Shown here one piece after another: positions 45,102 through 54,360 of a stretch of DNA of 64,000 nucleotides; within the stretch, counting starts at the first letter, position 1, and each line of letters starts with the position of its first letter. The translations under genes were made by a program, and so were the position numbers. Source of the stretch: Variovorax sp. J22P240 (GTDB lineage: Bacteria; Pseudomonadota; Gammaproteobacteria; Burkholderiales; Burkholderiaceae_C); contig NZ_JASZYR010000005.1 of NCBI RefSeq assembly GCF_030316855.1, positions 62,001 through 126,000 on the forward strand. The letters are read 5' to 3'. The notes beneath the pieces were generated by a model that was not told where the DNA came from, searched no databases, and saw only the letters and a list, made by a program, of their open reading frames with translations.

Positions 45102-45449
45102 TCAGGCCTCCAGCTTGCGGTCGGGCCAGTAGAGCACCAGCGCGGTCACGGCCAGCCCGATCCACGTCGACAGCGCAATGATGACCAGCATGCGCCCGCC
45201 GTACTGGCCGAGCAGCGCGAGGTGCGTCATCACGCCCACGCCGACCGGCACGAAGAGCAGCGAGAGATGCGTGAGCAGAAAGCCAGCGCATTCGGCCACT
45301 GGTTTGCGCACCACCTCGAAGCGAAGGCCCGCCAGCATCAGCATCATGCCGAGCACCGGTCCGGGGAGAGGAAGTGAAAGGCCTCTCGAAAGGAGTTCGC
45401 CAATCGACTGGAACACCAGCAGCCAGGCCATGCCGCGCAAGCCATTCAT
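45102..45449 (-). CDS. lrgA: LrgA/CidA-family membrane protein
   Basis: A 115-residue holin-like protein with four predicted membrane helices. Signature motifs: LSLPLPGPVLGMMLMLAGL and FLLTHLSLLFVPVGVGVMTHL. It starts at ATG 45449, 13 bases past the glcD stop, with AAAGG upstream, so it belongs to the LysR-glcD-lrgA-lrgB operon. Cell-lysis control is the older proposed role; carboxylate transport fits this context better. Confidence 0.92.
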   Translation of the reverse strand: MNGLRGMAWLLVFQSIGELLSRGLSLPLPGPVLGMMLMLAGLRFEVVRKPVAECAGFLLTHLSLLFVPVGVGVMTHLALLGQYGGRMLVIIALSTWIGLAVTALVLYWPDRKLEA

Positions 45450-45462
45450 CGAGTGAGACCTT

Positions 45463-46968
45463 TCAGAAGCGGGGGAGGTCGGCGAAAGGCTGCACCTGTC
45501 CGCCACGGAACACCTGCTTGCCGTACTCCGCGCAGCGTTGCAGCGTCGGGATGACCTTGCCGGGGTTCAACAGGCCCGTTGCATCGAAGGCGCGCTTGAC
45601 GCCGAACATTTGCTCGTTCTCGGCCGCGGTGAATTGCACGCACATGCTGTTGAGCTTCTCGACGCCCACGCCGTGCTCGCCCGACACCGTGCCGCCCATC
45701 GCTACGCTGGTCTCCAGGATGTCCGCGCCGAAGAGTTCGCAGCGGTGCAGTTCGTCCGGGTCGTTGGCATCGAAGAGCACCAGCGGATGGAGGTTGCCGT
45801 CGCCCGCATGAAAGACGTTGCAGCAGCGCAGGTTGTATTTCTTCTCCATCTGCTGGATGGCGAGCAGGATGTCGGCCAGGCGCTTGCGCGGAATGGTCGA
45901 GTCCAGGCACATGTAGTCGGGGCTGATCCGGCCGGAGGCAGGGAAGGCGTTCTTCCGGCCACTCCAGAATTTGAGGCGCTCGTCCTCGTTCTCGCTCACC
46001 GCGATGGCGGTCGCGCCGCAGCCGCGCAGCACGTCGGTCATGCGGCCGATCTCCTCCTCGACTTCCTCGGGCGTGCCGTCGGATTCGCACAGCAGGATCG
46101 CTGCGGCCTCGAGGTCGTAGCCCGCGCGCACGAAATCCTCGACCGCGGCGGTCATCGGCTTGTCCATCATCTCCAGGCCGGCGGGGATGATGCCGGCGGC
46201 GATCACCGCGGCCACGGCGTCACCGGCTTTGCGCACGTCGTCGAAGCTGGCCATGATGCAGCGCGCCAGTTGCGGCTTGGGCACGAGCTTGACCGTGACT
46301 TCGGTCGTCACGGCCAGCATGCCTTCGCTGCCGATCACCAGCGCCAGCAGGTCGAGTCCGGCGCAGTCGAGCGCCTCGCTGCCGAACTCGATGGGCTCGC
46401 CCTCGGCAGTGAAGCCGCGCACGCGCAGCACGTTGTGCAGGGTCAAGCCGTACTTGAGGCAGTGCACGCCGCCGGAGTTCTCCGCCACATTGCCGCCGAT
46501 GGTGCAGGCGATCTGGCTCGAAGGATCGGGCGCGTAGTAGAGGCCGAAGGGCGCGGCCGCCTCGCTGATCGCGAGATTGCGCACGCCGCATTGAACGACC
46601 GCCGTGCGGCTGACCGGGTCGACCTTGAGGATGCGGTTGAACTTGGCAAGCGACAGTGTCACGCCCACCGCATTCGGCATCGCGCCGCCGGAGAGGCCGG
46701 TGCCCGCGCCGCGCGCCACGACCGGCACGCCGAGCGCATGGCAGGCCTTGAGCACGGCCTGTACCTGGGCCTCGTCTTCGGGCAGTGCGACCACCAGGGG
46801 CCTTTGCCGGTAGGCGGTGAGGCCGTCGCATTCGTAGGGCGTGGTGTCTTCGTCGTTGGACAGGACTGCGTGCGACGGCAGCTTCGCGCGCAAGGCACTC
46901 ACGACCTTGGCCTGAAGCTCCCTGCGGGAGGACGAAGCGACCGGGGGTTCGACTGTCTCGGTGTTCAT
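45463..46968 (-). CDS. glcD: FAD-linked 2-hydroxyacid dehydrogenase, GlcD type
   Basis: A 501-residue flavoprotein of the FAD-binding type-4 (VAO/PCMH) family that oxidises glycolate or D-lactate-like acids. The FAD site is VPVVARGAGTGLSGGAMP and SQIACTIGGNVAENSGGVHCLKYG. The metal/substrate region NVFHAGDGNLHPLVLFD and GTVSGEHGVGVEKL are canonical GlcD motifs. No glcE or glcF lies nearby, so partners are missing or remote. Its ATG overlaps the upstream LysR stop (ATGA), giving translational coupling. Confidence 0.92.
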   Translation of the reverse strand: MNTETVEPPVASSSRRELQAKVVSALRAKLPSHAVLSNDEDTTPYECDGLTAYRQRPLVVALPEDEAQVQAVLKACHALGVPVVARGAGTGLSGGAMPNAVGVTLSLAKFNRILKVDPVSRTAVVQCGVRNLAISEAAAPFGLYYAPDPSSQIACTIGGNVAENSGGVHCLKYGLTLHNVLRVRGFTAEGEPIEFGSEALDCAGLDLLALVIGSEGMLAVTTEVTVKLVPKPQLARCIMASFDDVRKAGDAVAAVIAAGIIPAGLEMMDKPMTAAVEDFVRAGYDLEAAAILLCESDGTPEEVEEEIGRMTDVLRGCGATAIAVSENEDERLKFWSGRKNAFPASGRISPDYMCLDSTIPRKRLADILLAIQQMEKKYNLRCCNVFHAGDGNLHPLVLFDANDPDELHRCELFGADILETSVAMGGTVSGEHGVGVEKLNSMCVQFTAAENEQMFGVKRAFDATGLLNPGKVIPTLQRCAEYGKQVFRGGQVQPFADLPRF

Positions 46969-47903
46969 GCCGCCATTGTGTACGTCCTGGTCGATGCAGG
47001 CGCCGATCCGAAGCTGAAAACACCGGCCGCAGCGAGCTTGCCCGCTTCGGCCCGCACCACGTCGGCCACAACAGCGATGGCGGAGTTCTGCGCCCGCTCG
47101 ATGCGTGTGGCCAACATCAGCATGCGGTGCAATTGCACGCCGGAGACTTCCGACAGGCGCACGGTGTCCATGCGCTGTTCCTTGAAGACCGACACCGGCA
47201 TGACGGTCGCCCACCGCCCCTGCAGCACCAATTCGCGGATGGCATCGACCGAGTCGATCTCGGCCTGGATGTTCAGGCGCGTCCCGAGCGGCGCAAGGGT
47301 GCGTTCGACGATGCCGCGATGCAGCCGCGTCATCAGCAGCGGGACCTTGGCCAGCGCGGCCAGCGGCACCACCGGCGGCATGTTGCGGTCCGAGGGCGTG
47401 ATGAGCGCGAATGGCTCGGCCAGCAGCGGTTGGTGGGCGAGGGCGCGGTTGGGCTCGGGGTTGGTGAGCACGGCCATGTCGGTCAGCCCTCGCTCGAGGC
47501 TTTCGAGCAGTTGCGGCGTGAAAGCTTCGCGCACGACCAGCCGGATGCCGGCCAGGCCGTGGTGGCAGCGCTCGAACACGCCGGGCAGCAGGACGCGCGT
47601 GAGCGTGGGCGATACACCGAGCACGACAGTGGACTCGGCGGTCGCATCGCCGTTTGTCAGCAGTTGCCGCACGCGCGCCGATTCGGCCAGCATGCGCTGG
47701 GCCGACTCATAGAGCGTGGCGCCTTCCTGCGTCAGCCGCACGCCGCGCGGGCCGCGCTGCAGCAACTGCACGCCCAGTTCCGACTCCAGGTCCCGCAGCT
47801 GGCGCGTCAGCGCGGACTGGGCGATCGACAGCGCAGCGGCCGCCGCCGTGAAGCCGCCGGCATCCGCGATGGCGACGAAATAGCGCAGGGTGCGAAGGTT
47901 CAT
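46965..47903 (-). CDS. LysR-family regulator of the glcD-lrgAB operon
   Basis: A 312-residue LTTR: MNLRTLRYFVAIADAGGFTAAAAALSIAQSALTRQLRDLESELGVQLLQRGPRG is the wHTH, of the Nac/Cbl-like subtype. The effector domain follows (STVVLGVSPTLTRVLLPGVF). It heads the operon instead of being divergent from its target, coupled to glcD by a four-base stop/start overlap. Probably senses the 2-hydroxyacid or its keto product. It may also act on the divergent Ldh gene 158 bases away. Confidence 0.92.
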   Translation of the reverse strand: MNLRTLRYFVAIADAGGFTAAAAALSIAQSALTRQLRDLESELGVQLLQRGPRGVRLTQEGATLYESAQRMLAESARVRQLLTNGDATAESTVVLGVSPTLTRVLLPGVFERCHHGLAGIRLVVREAFTPQLLESLERGLTDMAVLTNPEPNRALAHQPLLAEPFALITPSDRNMPPVVPLAALAKVPLLMTRLHRGIVERTLAPLGTRLNIQAEIDSVDAIRELVLQGRWATVMPVSVFKEQRMDTVRLSEVSGVQLHRMLMLATRIERAQNSAIAVVADVVRAEAGKLAAAGVFSFGSAPASTRTYTMAA

Positions 47904-48061
47904 GGGATCTCGCCGGTGGTTCGAGCAATCGCAGAATGATATGGCTGCGAACCGATTCGGCATTGGACGCTGGTGCGCCTCTTACCTAGACTGCGTCCGA
48001 AATCAGCAGCACGGAGACAAGACCGGGGCGCGGCGCACGCGCAGCAACCCTGCCGCGACGA

Positions 48062-49126
48062 ATGACGACCGATAGCAAAAGCATATGGATTCCCAGTGAG
48101 CGCCTTGAGCGTTTCACCGCCGCCGCGCTGGTGCGTGTCGGCCTGCCAGCCGCCGACGCCGACTGCGTCGCCGGGCTCATGGCCGAGGCCGACCTGCAGG
48201 GCTCGGACGGCCACGGCATCATTCGCCTCCCGCAGTACGTGCAGCGCATCGAGGCGGGCGGCATCAATGTCCGACCGGATATTCGCGTGGTCGAGGAGCG
48301 TGCCGCCATGGCGGTGGTGGACGGCGACAACGGCATGGGGCATCTGGTGGTGTCGCGGGCGGTCCGCATCGCGATCGAGAAGGCGCGCAACGCGGGCGTC
48401 GCCTGGGTGGGCACGCGCCACAGCAATCATGCAGGGCCGGCCTCGCTCTACGCGCGCATGCCGGTGGCGCACGACATGATCGGGCTGTACTTCGCCGTCG
48501 GCAACGCCAACCACCTGCCGCCGTGGGGCGGCATGGAGATGCTGCTGTCGACCAATCCGATAGCCGCCGGCATTCCCGCCGGCGAAGAGCCCGCCGTGGT
48601 GCTGGACATGGCGACCACTGTCGCCGCCTACGGCAAGGTCAAGGCCAAGGCGAAGCGCGGCGAGCCCATGCCCGAGGGCTGGATGATCGACCGCGAAGGG
48701 CGCCCGCTGACCGACCCTCGCCGCGCGCACGAGGGCTTCCTGATGCCCATCGGCGGCCACAAGGGGTATGGCCTGGCGCTCATCGTCGGGCTGCTGGCGG
48801 GCACGCTGCAAGGCGCTGCGATGGGGCGCGACCTCGTCGACTTCAACGCCGACCACGTCACACCCACCAACACCGGCCAAGCGATCCTGGTGATCGATCT
48901 CGCGGCCTTTGGCGGCGCAGGACCGTTCAAGGGCGCCGTCGACACCCTGGTGCGTGACATACGCAACAGCGAGCGCCTGCCGGGTGTCGAGCGCATCTGG
49001 CTGCCCGGCGAGCAGAGCCACGGCCGGCGAGCGGCGTACGAGAAGAGCGGCGTGCCGGTCGCGGCCGCGCTGGTCGACGACCTCGACCAACTGGCCGCGA
49101 GCCTCGGCATCCCCGGGTTACGCTGA
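48062..49126 (+). CDS. Ldh-family (malate / L-lactate / ureidoglycolate) dehydrogenase
   Basis: A 354-residue NAD(P)H-dependent 2-hydroxyacid dehydrogenase of the Ldh_2 (YlbC/MdH) family. DLQGSDGHGIIRLPQYVQRIEAGGI is the family opener; catalytic His is in TRHSNHAGPASLYAR. GGMEMLLSTNPIAAGIPA and MPIGGHKGYGLALIV follow. It is followed 40 bases later by a Bug binding protein, a usual pairing for uptake and oxidation of an organic acid. It is divergent from the LysR-glcD operon, so hydroxyacid use may be coordinated. Confidence 0.9.
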   Translation: MTTDSKSIWIPSERLERFTAAALVRVGLPAADADCVAGLMAEADLQGSDGHGIIRLPQYVQRIEAGGINVRPDIRVVEERAAMAVVDGDNGMGHLVVSRAVRIAIEKARNAGVAWVGTRHSNHAGPASLYARMPVAHDMIGLYFAVGNANHLPPWGGMEMLLSTNPIAAGIPAGEEPAVVLDMATTVAAYGKVKAKAKRGEPMPEGWMIDREGRPLTDPRRAHEGFLMPIGGHKGYGLALIVGLLAGTLQGAAMGRDLVDFNADHVTPTNTGQAILVIDLAAFGGAGPFKGAVDTLVRDIRNSERLPGVERIWLPGEQSHGRRAAYEKSGVPVAAALVDDLDQLAASLGIPGLR

Positions 49127-49166
49127 ACCGCGTCAGGTATTCAAAGAAGAAAGAACGGAGACACCC

Positions 49167-50138
49167 ATGACATTCCTGCAACGCCTCCTGGCCGCCGTGT
49201 GGATCTGCACCGCGGCGGTGGCTGCTTCGGCGCAGCCGTCCTATCCGACCAAGCCGATCCGCATGGTGATCCCGCTCGCGGCGGGCAGCGCGGTGGACAA
49301 TGGCGCGCGCGTGCTGACCCAGAAGATGGGTGTCGAACTGGGGCAGCCCTTCGTCCTGGAGAACATCCCCGGCTCCTCGGGCCTGATCGGCGCCGACCGC
49401 GTCGCGCACGCCGCGCCGGATGGGTACACCATCGGCGGCTTCAACGACAGCGTGCTGACAATGATCCCGCACATCTACCCCAAGGCGGGCTGGGATGCGC
49501 TGACCGATTTCGCGCCGATCTCGCTGGTCGGCACGATCGAGTGGGGCCTGGTGGTTCCGCCGGATTCGCCGCTGCGCACGGTGGAGGACTTCATCAAGGC
49601 CGCGAAGGCATCGCCTGGCAAGCTCAACTACGGCTCGGGCGGTAGCGGCAGCCCGCAGCACATCGCGATGGCGATGTTCGCCTCGCGTGCCGGCATCAAC
49701 GTGACGCACGTTCCGTACAAGGGCGCGACGCCGGCGGCAGTCGCGGTGGCGGGCGGCGAAGTCGATGCGGCATTCCAGGGGCTGGGAACCGTCACCTCGC
49801 TGATCCAGGGCGGCAAGCTGCGCCTGCTGGCGGTGTCGACGTCGAAGCGCCTGCCCCAGTACCCCAACGTGCCGACCGTGGCCGAGTCCGGCTTGCCGGA
49901 CTTCTATTTCAACTCGTGGTTCGCGATGGTCGCGCCCAAGGGCACGCCCAAGGAGATCATCGATCGGCTGCATGCTGCCATGCGCAGTGCGTTGGATGAT
50001 CCGGACACCAACGCCAAGCTCGTCGGCCTGGGCATCACCGTGCGCGGGACCTCGCCGGAGGATTTCGGTCGCGCGATCGGCGAGCAGTACGCGCTCTACC
50101 GCAAGGTGATCCAGGCGAACAACATCAAGGCCGACTGA
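49167..50138 (+). CDS. Bug-family (TctC) solute-binding protein
   Basis: A 323-residue periplasmic receptor of the tripartite tricarboxylate transporter family. Signal peptide (AVAASAQPS), then YPTKPIRMVIPLAAGSAVDNGARVL, GLIGADRVAHAAPDGYT, LNYGSGGSGSPQHIAMAMFASRAG, HVPYKGATPA and FYFNSWFAMVAPKGTPKEIIDRL. This is the complete set of motifs, of which the 4.97-kb copy lacks the middle. No TctA/TctB is nearby, common for this expanded family in Burkholderiales. GGAG lies before ATG 49167. Confidence 0.95.
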   Translation: MTFLQRLLAAVWICTAAVAASAQPSYPTKPIRMVIPLAAGSAVDNGARVLTQKMGVELGQPFVLENIPGSSGLIGADRVAHAAPDGYTIGGFNDSVLTMIPHIYPKAGWDALTDFAPISLVGTIEWGLVVPPDSPLRTVEDFIKAAKASPGKLNYGSGGSGSPQHIAMAMFASRAGINVTHVPYKGATPAAVAVAGGEVDAAFQGLGTVTSLIQGGKLRLLAVSTSKRLPQYPNVPTVAESGLPDFYFNSWFAMVAPKGTPKEIIDRLHAAMRSALDDPDTNAKLVGLGITVRGTSPEDFGRAIGEQYALYRKVIQANNIKAD

Positions 50139-50148
50139 GCGGGCAGGC

Positions 50149-50994
50149 TCAGCGGAAAACCACCGTCCGGTGGCCGTTCAGCAGCACGCGATGCTCGCTG
50201 TGCCACTTGACGGCGCGCGCCAGCACCTGGCTCTCGGTGTCGCGGCCGCGTGCGGTCAGGTCTTCGACCGTGTCGGTGTGGTCGGCGCGCTCCACGTCCT
50301 GCTCGATGATCGGGCCCTCGTCGAGGTCGGCCGTCACGTAGTGGGCGGTGGCGCCGATCAACTTCACTCCGCGGTCATGCGCCTGGTAATAGGGCTTGGC
50401 GCCCTTGAAGCTGGGCAGGAAGGAGTGGTGGATGTTGATGGCCCGGCCCGCCAGCTGGGTGCAGAGATCGTTGCTCAGGATCTGCATGTAGCGCGCCAGC
50501 ACCACCAGTTCGGCGCCTTCGGCCTCGATGATTTCCAACTGCTTCGCTTCACCCTGCGCCTTGGTCGCGGCCGTCACCGGGATGTGGTGGAAGGGCACGT
50601 TGTAGCTGGCCGCGAGTTGATAGAAGTCGCGGTGGTTCGAGATGATGGCGCGCACGTCGATGGCCAGCAGGCCGCTCTTCCATCGGAACAGCAGGTCGTT
50701 GAGGCAGTGGCCTTCCTTGCTGACCAGGATGACGGTCTTCATCGGTTCGGCGGCCGCATGCAGCTTCCAGCGCATGCCGAATTTCGAGGCGAGGTCGGCG
50801 ATCTGCTCGCGCAGCGCGGCTTCGCTCTGGTCGCATGCAAAGCGCACGCGCATGAAGAACAGGCCCGTGCCGTGGTCGTTGTACTGCGCCGCTTCTTCGA
50901 TATTGCCGCCGCGCTCGAGCAGGAAGCCGGAAACGGCATGGACGATGCCGGTGCGGTCGGGGCAGGAAAGGGTGAGGATGTACGCGGGATTCAT
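50149..50994 (-). CDS. purU: Formyltetrahydrofolate deformylase
   Basis: Hydrolyses 10-formyl-THF to THF and formate, feeding purine synthesis and balancing one-carbon pools. The 281-residue protein has an N-terminal ACT domain (ILTLSCPDRTGIVHAVSGFLLERGGNIEEAAQ) and a formyl-transferase domain (VILVSKEGHCLNDLLFRW, IISNHRDF, INIHHSFLPSFKGAKPYYQAHDRGVKLIGATAHYV). ATG 50994 is preferred; ATG 51006 is in phase. It is divergent from the aminotransferase gene. Confidence 0.95.
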   Translation of the reverse strand: MNPAYILTLSCPDRTGIVHAVSGFLLERGGNIEEAAQYNDHGTGLFFMRVRFACDQSEAALREQIADLASKFGMRWKLHAAAEPMKTVILVSKEGHCLNDLLFRWKSGLLAIDVRAIISNHRDFYQLAASYNVPFHHIPVTAATKAQGEAKQLEIIEAEGAELVVLARYMQILSNDLCTQLAGRAINIHHSFLPSFKGAKPYYQAHDRGVKLIGATAHYVTADLDEGPIIEQDVERADHTDTVEDLTARGRDTESQVLARAVKWHSEHRVLLNGHRTVVFR

Positions 50995-51083
50995 AAGGGC
51001 GGCCATTGTCGCAGGCCCATCGTCGGGCGTCGCCGGTGCCAAAATGCCCTTTCCCAGCAAGAACGAACCCGCAGGAGCGATTC

Positions 51084-52418
51084 ATGGCCTTCAACGACTT
51101 CAGCATGGACAACCAGTGGTTGCCCTTCACCCCCAATCGCCACTTCAAGAAGGACCCGCGGGTCTTCGTGGCCGCCGACGGGATGGAGTTCACCACGCAC
51201 GACGGTCGCAAGGTGATCGATGGAATCTCTTCGCTGTGGTGCGTGGGTGCGGGCCATAACCGCAAGCCGATCAACGAGGCGATCAAGAAGCAGCTCGACA
51301 CGCTCGATTACGCAACGGCCTTCCAGGTCAGCAACGACCGCGCCTTCCAGGCCGCCGAAATGATCGCCGCGATGGCGCCGGGCGACCTCAACAAGGTGCT
51401 GTTCTGCAATTCGGGCAGCGAGGCGGCGGATACCTCGCTGAAGGTCGCGCTGGCCTACCACCGCGCGCGCGGCGAAGGCCATCGCAATCTCTTCATCGGC
51501 CGCGAGAAGGGCTACCACGGCGTTGGGTTCGGCGGCATGTCGGTGGGCGGCATTCCGGGCAACCGCAAGGTGTTCGGCTCGGCCTTCCTGCCGCGCGTGG
51601 ACCACATGCGTTTCATCCACGACCCGGCGAACCACGCCTACATCCACAACCAGGAGCCGGTGTGGGCCGAGGACCCGCTGGCCGACCTGGAGCAGCGCAT
51701 CCTGCCGCTGCACGACCCGAGCAACGTCGCGGCGATCATCGTCGAGCCCATCGCGGGCTCGGCCGGCTGGTACGTGCCGCCCAAGGGCTACCTGCAGAAG
51801 CTGCGCGAGATCTGCGACAAGCACGGCATCCTGCTGATCTTCGACGAGGTCATCACCGGCTTCGGGCGCATGGGCACCAACTTCGCGTCGGACTACTACG
51901 GCGTGGTGCCGGACATGCTGAACTTCGCCAAGTGCGTCACCAACGGCGTGATTCCGCTGGGCGGCGTGATCTGCCGCGACAAGCTCTACGACGAAATGAT
52001 GAACACCTCGGCGCCGGAGCACGTCGTCGAGTTCTTCCACGGGTACACCTACTCGGGCCATCCGGTCGCGTGCGCGGCCGCCATCGCGACGCTGGAGCTG
52101 TTCCAGAAGGAGCAGCTCTTCTCGCGCGCCGGCGAGATGGGCAAGGTGCTGGGCGATGCCTTCCACAGCACCTTCAAGGGGCTTCCGAACGTCATCGGCA
52201 TTCGCAGCCTGGGGCTGGCGGCGGCGGTCGAACTCGCGCCGATCGCGGGCTCACCGGGCAAGCGCGCCTACGACGTCTTCCTGGATTGCTACCACAAGGG
52301 CGCGCTGGTGCGGCCGGCCGGCGACGTGCTGGTGATCGCGCCGCCGTACATCGTCGAGAAGTCGCACATCGACACGCTGGTCAATACGCTGGCCGATTCG
52401 ATCAAGAAGTTCGCTTGA
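51084..52418 (+). CDS. Class-III omega-amino acid:pyruvate aminotransferase
   Basis: A 444-residue PLP enzyme close to Pseudomonas omega-amino acid:pyruvate transaminase (beta-alanine to malonate semialdehyde). WLPFTPNRHFKKDPRVFVAADG at the N-terminus, NSGSEAADTSLKVALAYHRARGEG, REKGYHGVGFGGMSVGG, IIVEPIAGSAGWYVPPKGYL, PLP Asp in LLIFDEVITGFGRMG and Schiff-base Lys in NFAKCVTNGVIPLGG. The ending HGYTYSGHPVACAAAIATLELF is typical. It overlaps the convergent ChaN-like gene by 17 bases. Confidence 0.93.
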   Translation: MAFNDFSMDNQWLPFTPNRHFKKDPRVFVAADGMEFTTHDGRKVIDGISSLWCVGAGHNRKPINEAIKKQLDTLDYATAFQVSNDRAFQAAEMIAAMAPGDLNKVLFCNSGSEAADTSLKVALAYHRARGEGHRNLFIGREKGYHGVGFGGMSVGGIPGNRKVFGSAFLPRVDHMRFIHDPANHAYIHNQEPVWAEDPLADLEQRILPLHDPSNVAAIIVEPIAGSAGWYVPPKGYLQKLREICDKHGILLIFDEVITGFGRMGTNFASDYYGVVPDMLNFAKCVTNGVIPLGGVICRDKLYDEMMNTSAPEHVVEFFHGYTYSGHPVACAAAIATLELFQKEQLFSRAGEMGKVLGDAFHSTFKGLPNVIGIRSLGLAAAVELAPIAGSPGKRAYDVFLDCYHKGALVRPAGDVLVIAPPYIVEKSHIDTLVNTLADSIKKFA

Positions 52419-53220
52419 CGCCGGCGCAGTAGTCCTTTTCAGGGAGCGCCGGGGTCGCCCAGACGGCGTCGAAGGCGCCGTCGGTGGCGTCGCCCAGCCC
52501 GGCCCGCATCCAAACCACCTTCACCGACACATCGGTCGGCAGGTGCTGCGGCACGCCCAGCCGCTTGTTGCTGTGGCCGGCGCCACTTATCAGCAGCACC
52601 GTCTTGCCGGGCTGCTTCGCCTTGACAACGGCCTGAGCCATCGCTCGGTCGCGCGCGATCTGGATACGGGTCATCGGGACGATTTGCGATTCGGGCAGGA
52701 GGTTGCAGTGGCCACTGCGCACGGCCTCGCGCTGGGCAGCGCGGGCGTCGTCGTTCAACTGCGCGTCGAGCGACACGTCGGCCATCGCGTCCTTCATGTG
52801 GGCGCGCTGCAGGTTGGCGCCGACCACGGGCACGCCCGCGCGCACCGCGGCCATCACCGCAGGGCCATAGGCGGCCCAGGACCAGCCCTTGTCGTTCCAG
52901 CTGAGCGCGGCCTGGACCTGCGCTTCGCTTGCATCTTTCGGCAGATGCGCGGTGCTGTTTCCTTCCTCCGCCATCTCGATCGCCAGCGCCGCCAGGCGTC
53001 CGCGTTCGGCCAGCGCCTCGACCGCTTCGCGTTCGATCACCTGGTGTTCGGAGGCGTCGTGCTGTTCGCCCAGCAGCAGTGCGTCGACCGGAAGCAGTAC
53101 GGCGACGCGGCGGTCGGTCGGGGCATCTGCGGCGGGCGCGAAACCCGCGCAGCCGGAAAGCATTGCGATGCCGAGCAGCGGCGCCATGCAGGACAGCGTG
53201 AAAGAGCGTCGAAAAAGCAT
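52402..53220 (-). CDS. ChaN-family lipoprotein (possible haem-binding)
   Basis: A 272-residue lipoprotein with lipobox LSGC. The ChaN core has LLLGEQHDASEHQVIEREAVEALAERG, then LAIEMAEEGN and YGPAVMAAVRAGVPVVGANLQRAH, and ISGAGHSNKRLGVPQHL near the end. ChaN-like proteins bind haem and have been linked to iron uptake in Campylobacter. No iron genes are nearby. Its 3' end overlaps the convergent aminotransferase. Confidence 0.88.
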   Translation of the reverse strand: MLFRRSFTLSCMAPLLGIAMLSGCAGFAPAADAPTDRRVAVLLPVDALLLGEQHDASEHQVIEREAVEALAERGRLAALAIEMAEEGNSTAHLPKDASEAQVQAALSWNDKGWSWAAYGPAVMAAVRAGVPVVGANLQRAHMKDAMADVSLDAQLNDDARAAQREAVRSGHCNLLPESQIVPMTRIQIARDRAMAQAVVKAKQPGKTVLLISGAGHSNKRLGVPQHLPTDVSVKVVWMRAGLGDATDGAFDAVWATPALPEKDYCAGVKRTS

Positions 53221-53232
53221 GCGGCCATACTA

Positions 53233-54360
53233 ATGCCCCGGCCTGAGCGCTCCGCCGCCGTTCCCTTCCGATTCTTCCTGTCCGTGTCCCTCCGATTCCC
53301 GATTCGTGTTCTTGCCACGCTCCTGCTCGCATTGGTGGCGGCCGGCGCGTGCGTGGCGCTGCATACGCCGCTGCCATGGATGATCGGTCCGCTGCTGGCG
53401 GTGTCCATCGCCTCGATCCTCGGGGTGCCGACTGCGAGCCATACCCCCTTGCGCAATGCGGGGCAGTGGGTCATCGGCGTCGCGCTGGGGCTCTATTTCA
53501 CGCCGCAGGTGGTCTCGTTGGTCGCGGGCGTCTGGTGGGCGATTGCGCTGGCCATCGTGTGGGCGTTGGCGATGGGCTGGGTGTTCGGGCTCTGGTTGCA
53601 TCGCCTGCATGTGAAGCGAATGCCGCACATACCGGTGCACTCCATGAGAGCCACGACTTACTTCTCAGGCGCGATCGGCGGCGCATCGGAAATGACCTTG
53701 CTGGCGGAACGCGCAGGGGCCCGGACGGATCTGGTGGCTGCCGCGCACAGCCTGCGGGTGGTGCTGGTGACGATCCTGGTCCCGTTCGGGATGCAGTGGA
53801 GCGGGATGCACGGGCTCGAGATCAATGCGTCGAGCACCCGCGTGGTGCATGCGGGCGGGTTGGCCTTGCTTGCCATGGCGACCGGGCTGGGCGGTCTCGC
53901 CATGGGGGCGGCCGGTCGCACCAACCCCTGGTTCATGGGGCCCTTGCTGGTGGCGATGGGTCTGACCGTCGCCGGGCAGCAGCTGTCGGGAATACCGACC
54001 TGGCTGTCGAACGCGGCGCAGCTGGTGATCGCCGTGAGCCTCGGGGCTCGATTCAGCCGGGAGTTTCTGCACACGGCGCCACGCTGGTTGGCAACGGTGG
54101 CGATCGGGACGCTGGGGTTGATCGCGCTGTGCGGCGCGTTCGCGTGGGGCTTGTCGCGGGTGACCGGACTGCATCCGGCCACGATGATCCTGGGGACTTC
54201 ACCGGGCGGGATCGCCGAGATGTCTATCACCGCGAAGGTGCTTCAACTCGGCGTGCCGGTCGTGACGGCGTTCCAGGTGTGCCGCCTGGTGGCGGTGCTG
54301 CTGATCGTCGGCCCGATGTACGGGTGGCTGGTCCGCAGGGAGCGTCGGCGCGCTCAGTGA
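53233..54360 (+). CDS. AbrB-family (AbrB/ammonia monooxygenase-like) membrane transporter
   Basis: A 375-residue integral membrane protein with about ten helices arranged as two repeats. Each has a PWMIGPLLAVSI- or NPWFMGPLLVAMGL-like motif, then an N-terminal-repeat GQWVIGVALGLYF or NAAQLVIAVSLGARF. The conserved segment ATTYFSGAIGGASEMTLLAE and its partner LGTSPGGIAEMSITAKVLQ are hallmarks of this family. Substrate unknown; the annotation as ammonia monooxygenase is historical. ATG 53233 has no clear ribosome site. Its end overlaps the DUF3567 gene by seven bases. Confidence 0.85.
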   Translation: MPRPERSAAVPFRFFLSVSLRFPIRVLATLLLALVAAGACVALHTPLPWMIGPLLAVSIASILGVPTASHTPLRNAGQWVIGVALGLYFTPQVVSLVAGVWWAIALAIVWALAMGWVFGLWLHRLHVKRMPHIPVHSMRATTYFSGAIGGASEMTLLAERAGARTDLVAAAHSLRVVLVTILVPFGMQWSGMHGLEINASSTRVVHAGGLALLAMATGLGGLAMGAAGRTNPWFMGPLLVAMGLTVAGQQLSGIPTWLSNAAQLVIAVSLGARFSREFLHTAPRWLATVAIGTLGLIALCGAFAWGLSRVTGLHPATMILGTSPGGIAEMSITAKVLQLGVPVVTAFQVCRLVAVLLIVGPMYGWLVRRERRRAQ

